Source: Planctomycetota bacterium (GTDB taxonomy: Bacteria; Planctomycetota; E44-bin39). From it: DNA of 58,092 bases. The notes beneath the pieces were generated by a model. That model was not told the origin of the DNA. It did no database searches and saw only the letters and a list, made by a program, of their open reading frames with translations. The stretch spans positions 1-58,092 of the forward strand of contig SOJX01000119.1 in the NCBI GenBank assembly GCA_004376375.1. Reading direction: 5' to 3'. A program made the translations under genes and the position numbers. Positions 57,918 through 58,092 of this stretch are shown here, piece by piece (the first letter of the stretch is position 1; each line of letters begins with the position of its first letter).

Positions 57918-58092
57918 TAATATTTCTTCTTTCATCCTTCATAATTCATACTTCATAATATCTCCTTTCATCCTTCATCCTTCACACTTCACACTTCATC
58001 CTTTCTTCTTTCATCCTTCACACTTCACACTTCATCCTTTCTTCTTTCATCCTTCACACTTCACACTTCATCCTTTCTTCTTTCATCCTTCA
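57918..58092. repeat. TTCATCC heptad array with 36-bp higher-order unit
   Basis: From 57926 degenerate TTCATCC/TTCATAC units. From about 57983 a regular 36-bp unit TTTCATCCTTCACACTTCAC plus ACTTCATCCTTTCTTC repeats, with two full copies and a partial one up to the window end. The array runs off the window. Confidence 0.85.

Noticed and set aside
1..58092. tRNA-Sec (selC), transposase, integrase or phage genes
   Set aside because: None could be found on reading both strands. Only tRNA-Gln was recognised.

Overview
The window looks like chromosome of an uncultivated diderm bacterium of moderately high GC. It has many lipoproteins with Cys lipoboxes, an outer-membrane-like beta-barrel protein, alpha-2-macroglobulin (A2M)-like proteins, HD-GYP signalling proteins and large intergenic regions full of repeats. 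I cannot place it to phylum from sequence alone. It uses selenocysteine (Sec): selB lies at 12.88-14.80 kb and two genes carry in-frame UGA codons at positions where their families have conserved cysteines. UGA is also a normal stop here (for example rimO, both HD-GYP genes, manA, the Lgt-like gene), so the code is not globally changed.

Layout. 0-4.3 kb: a minus-strand housekeeping run tRNA-Gln, glmU, prs, rplY, rpsF, ssb (ssb is cut by the window edge). 4.3-9.9 kb: two HEAT-repeat proteins, a hexulose-phosphate synthase-RraA fusion and a YjbQ-family protein. 10.1-14.8 kb: a minus-strand cluster (membrane-anchored alpha/alpha-toroid protein, a thioredoxin-like/MerC-like protein with three predicted Sec residues, a small CPAC thioredoxin-like protein), divergent from selB. 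14.9-20.8 kb: accA, a lipoprotein, an FHA protein, yebC, an endonuclease III-like protein without catalytic residues, pgi. 21.2-23.2 kb: three lipoproteins with Gly-Thr linkers, two of them HExxH metallopeptidase-like tandem paralogues. 23.3-27.6 kb: an AT-rich accessory stretch with J-domain and small membrane proteins. 27.6-37.5 kb: lipoproteins plus a family of membrane-anchored proteins that share one N-terminal module but carry TPR, ankyrin or ankyrin+TPR repeats. 38.2-48 kb: recJ, two HD-GYP proteins, a secreted HEAT protein, a methyltransferase pseudogene, mobB, pgpA, pgsA, rimO. 48-54.8 kb: an Lgt-family membrane protein and a two-gene A2M system. 54.9-58.1 kb: an outer-membrane-like protein, two tiny proteins, manA and a repeat array running off the window.

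The most striking result is the A2M pair at 49.8-54.8 kb. The A2M chain is split, at about its bait region, into two separately lipid-anchored polypeptides. In the second, the thioester cysteine of the P-Y-G-C-x-E-Q motif is encoded by UGA, with a strong stem-loop 14 nt downstream. If read as Sec, this would be an A2M whose reactive bond is a selenoester rather than a thioester. I know of no described example. The second selenoprotein (10.5-11.2 kb) has UGA at three family-cysteine positions, each followed by a predicted hairpin.

The second theme is intergenic. Nearly every gap carries degenerate tandem arrays of about 7 bp, often as inverted pairs that could fold into long hairpins, and several families of short GC-rich REP-like palindromes placed at gene ends. 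Some of these arrays run into the ends of coding sequences.
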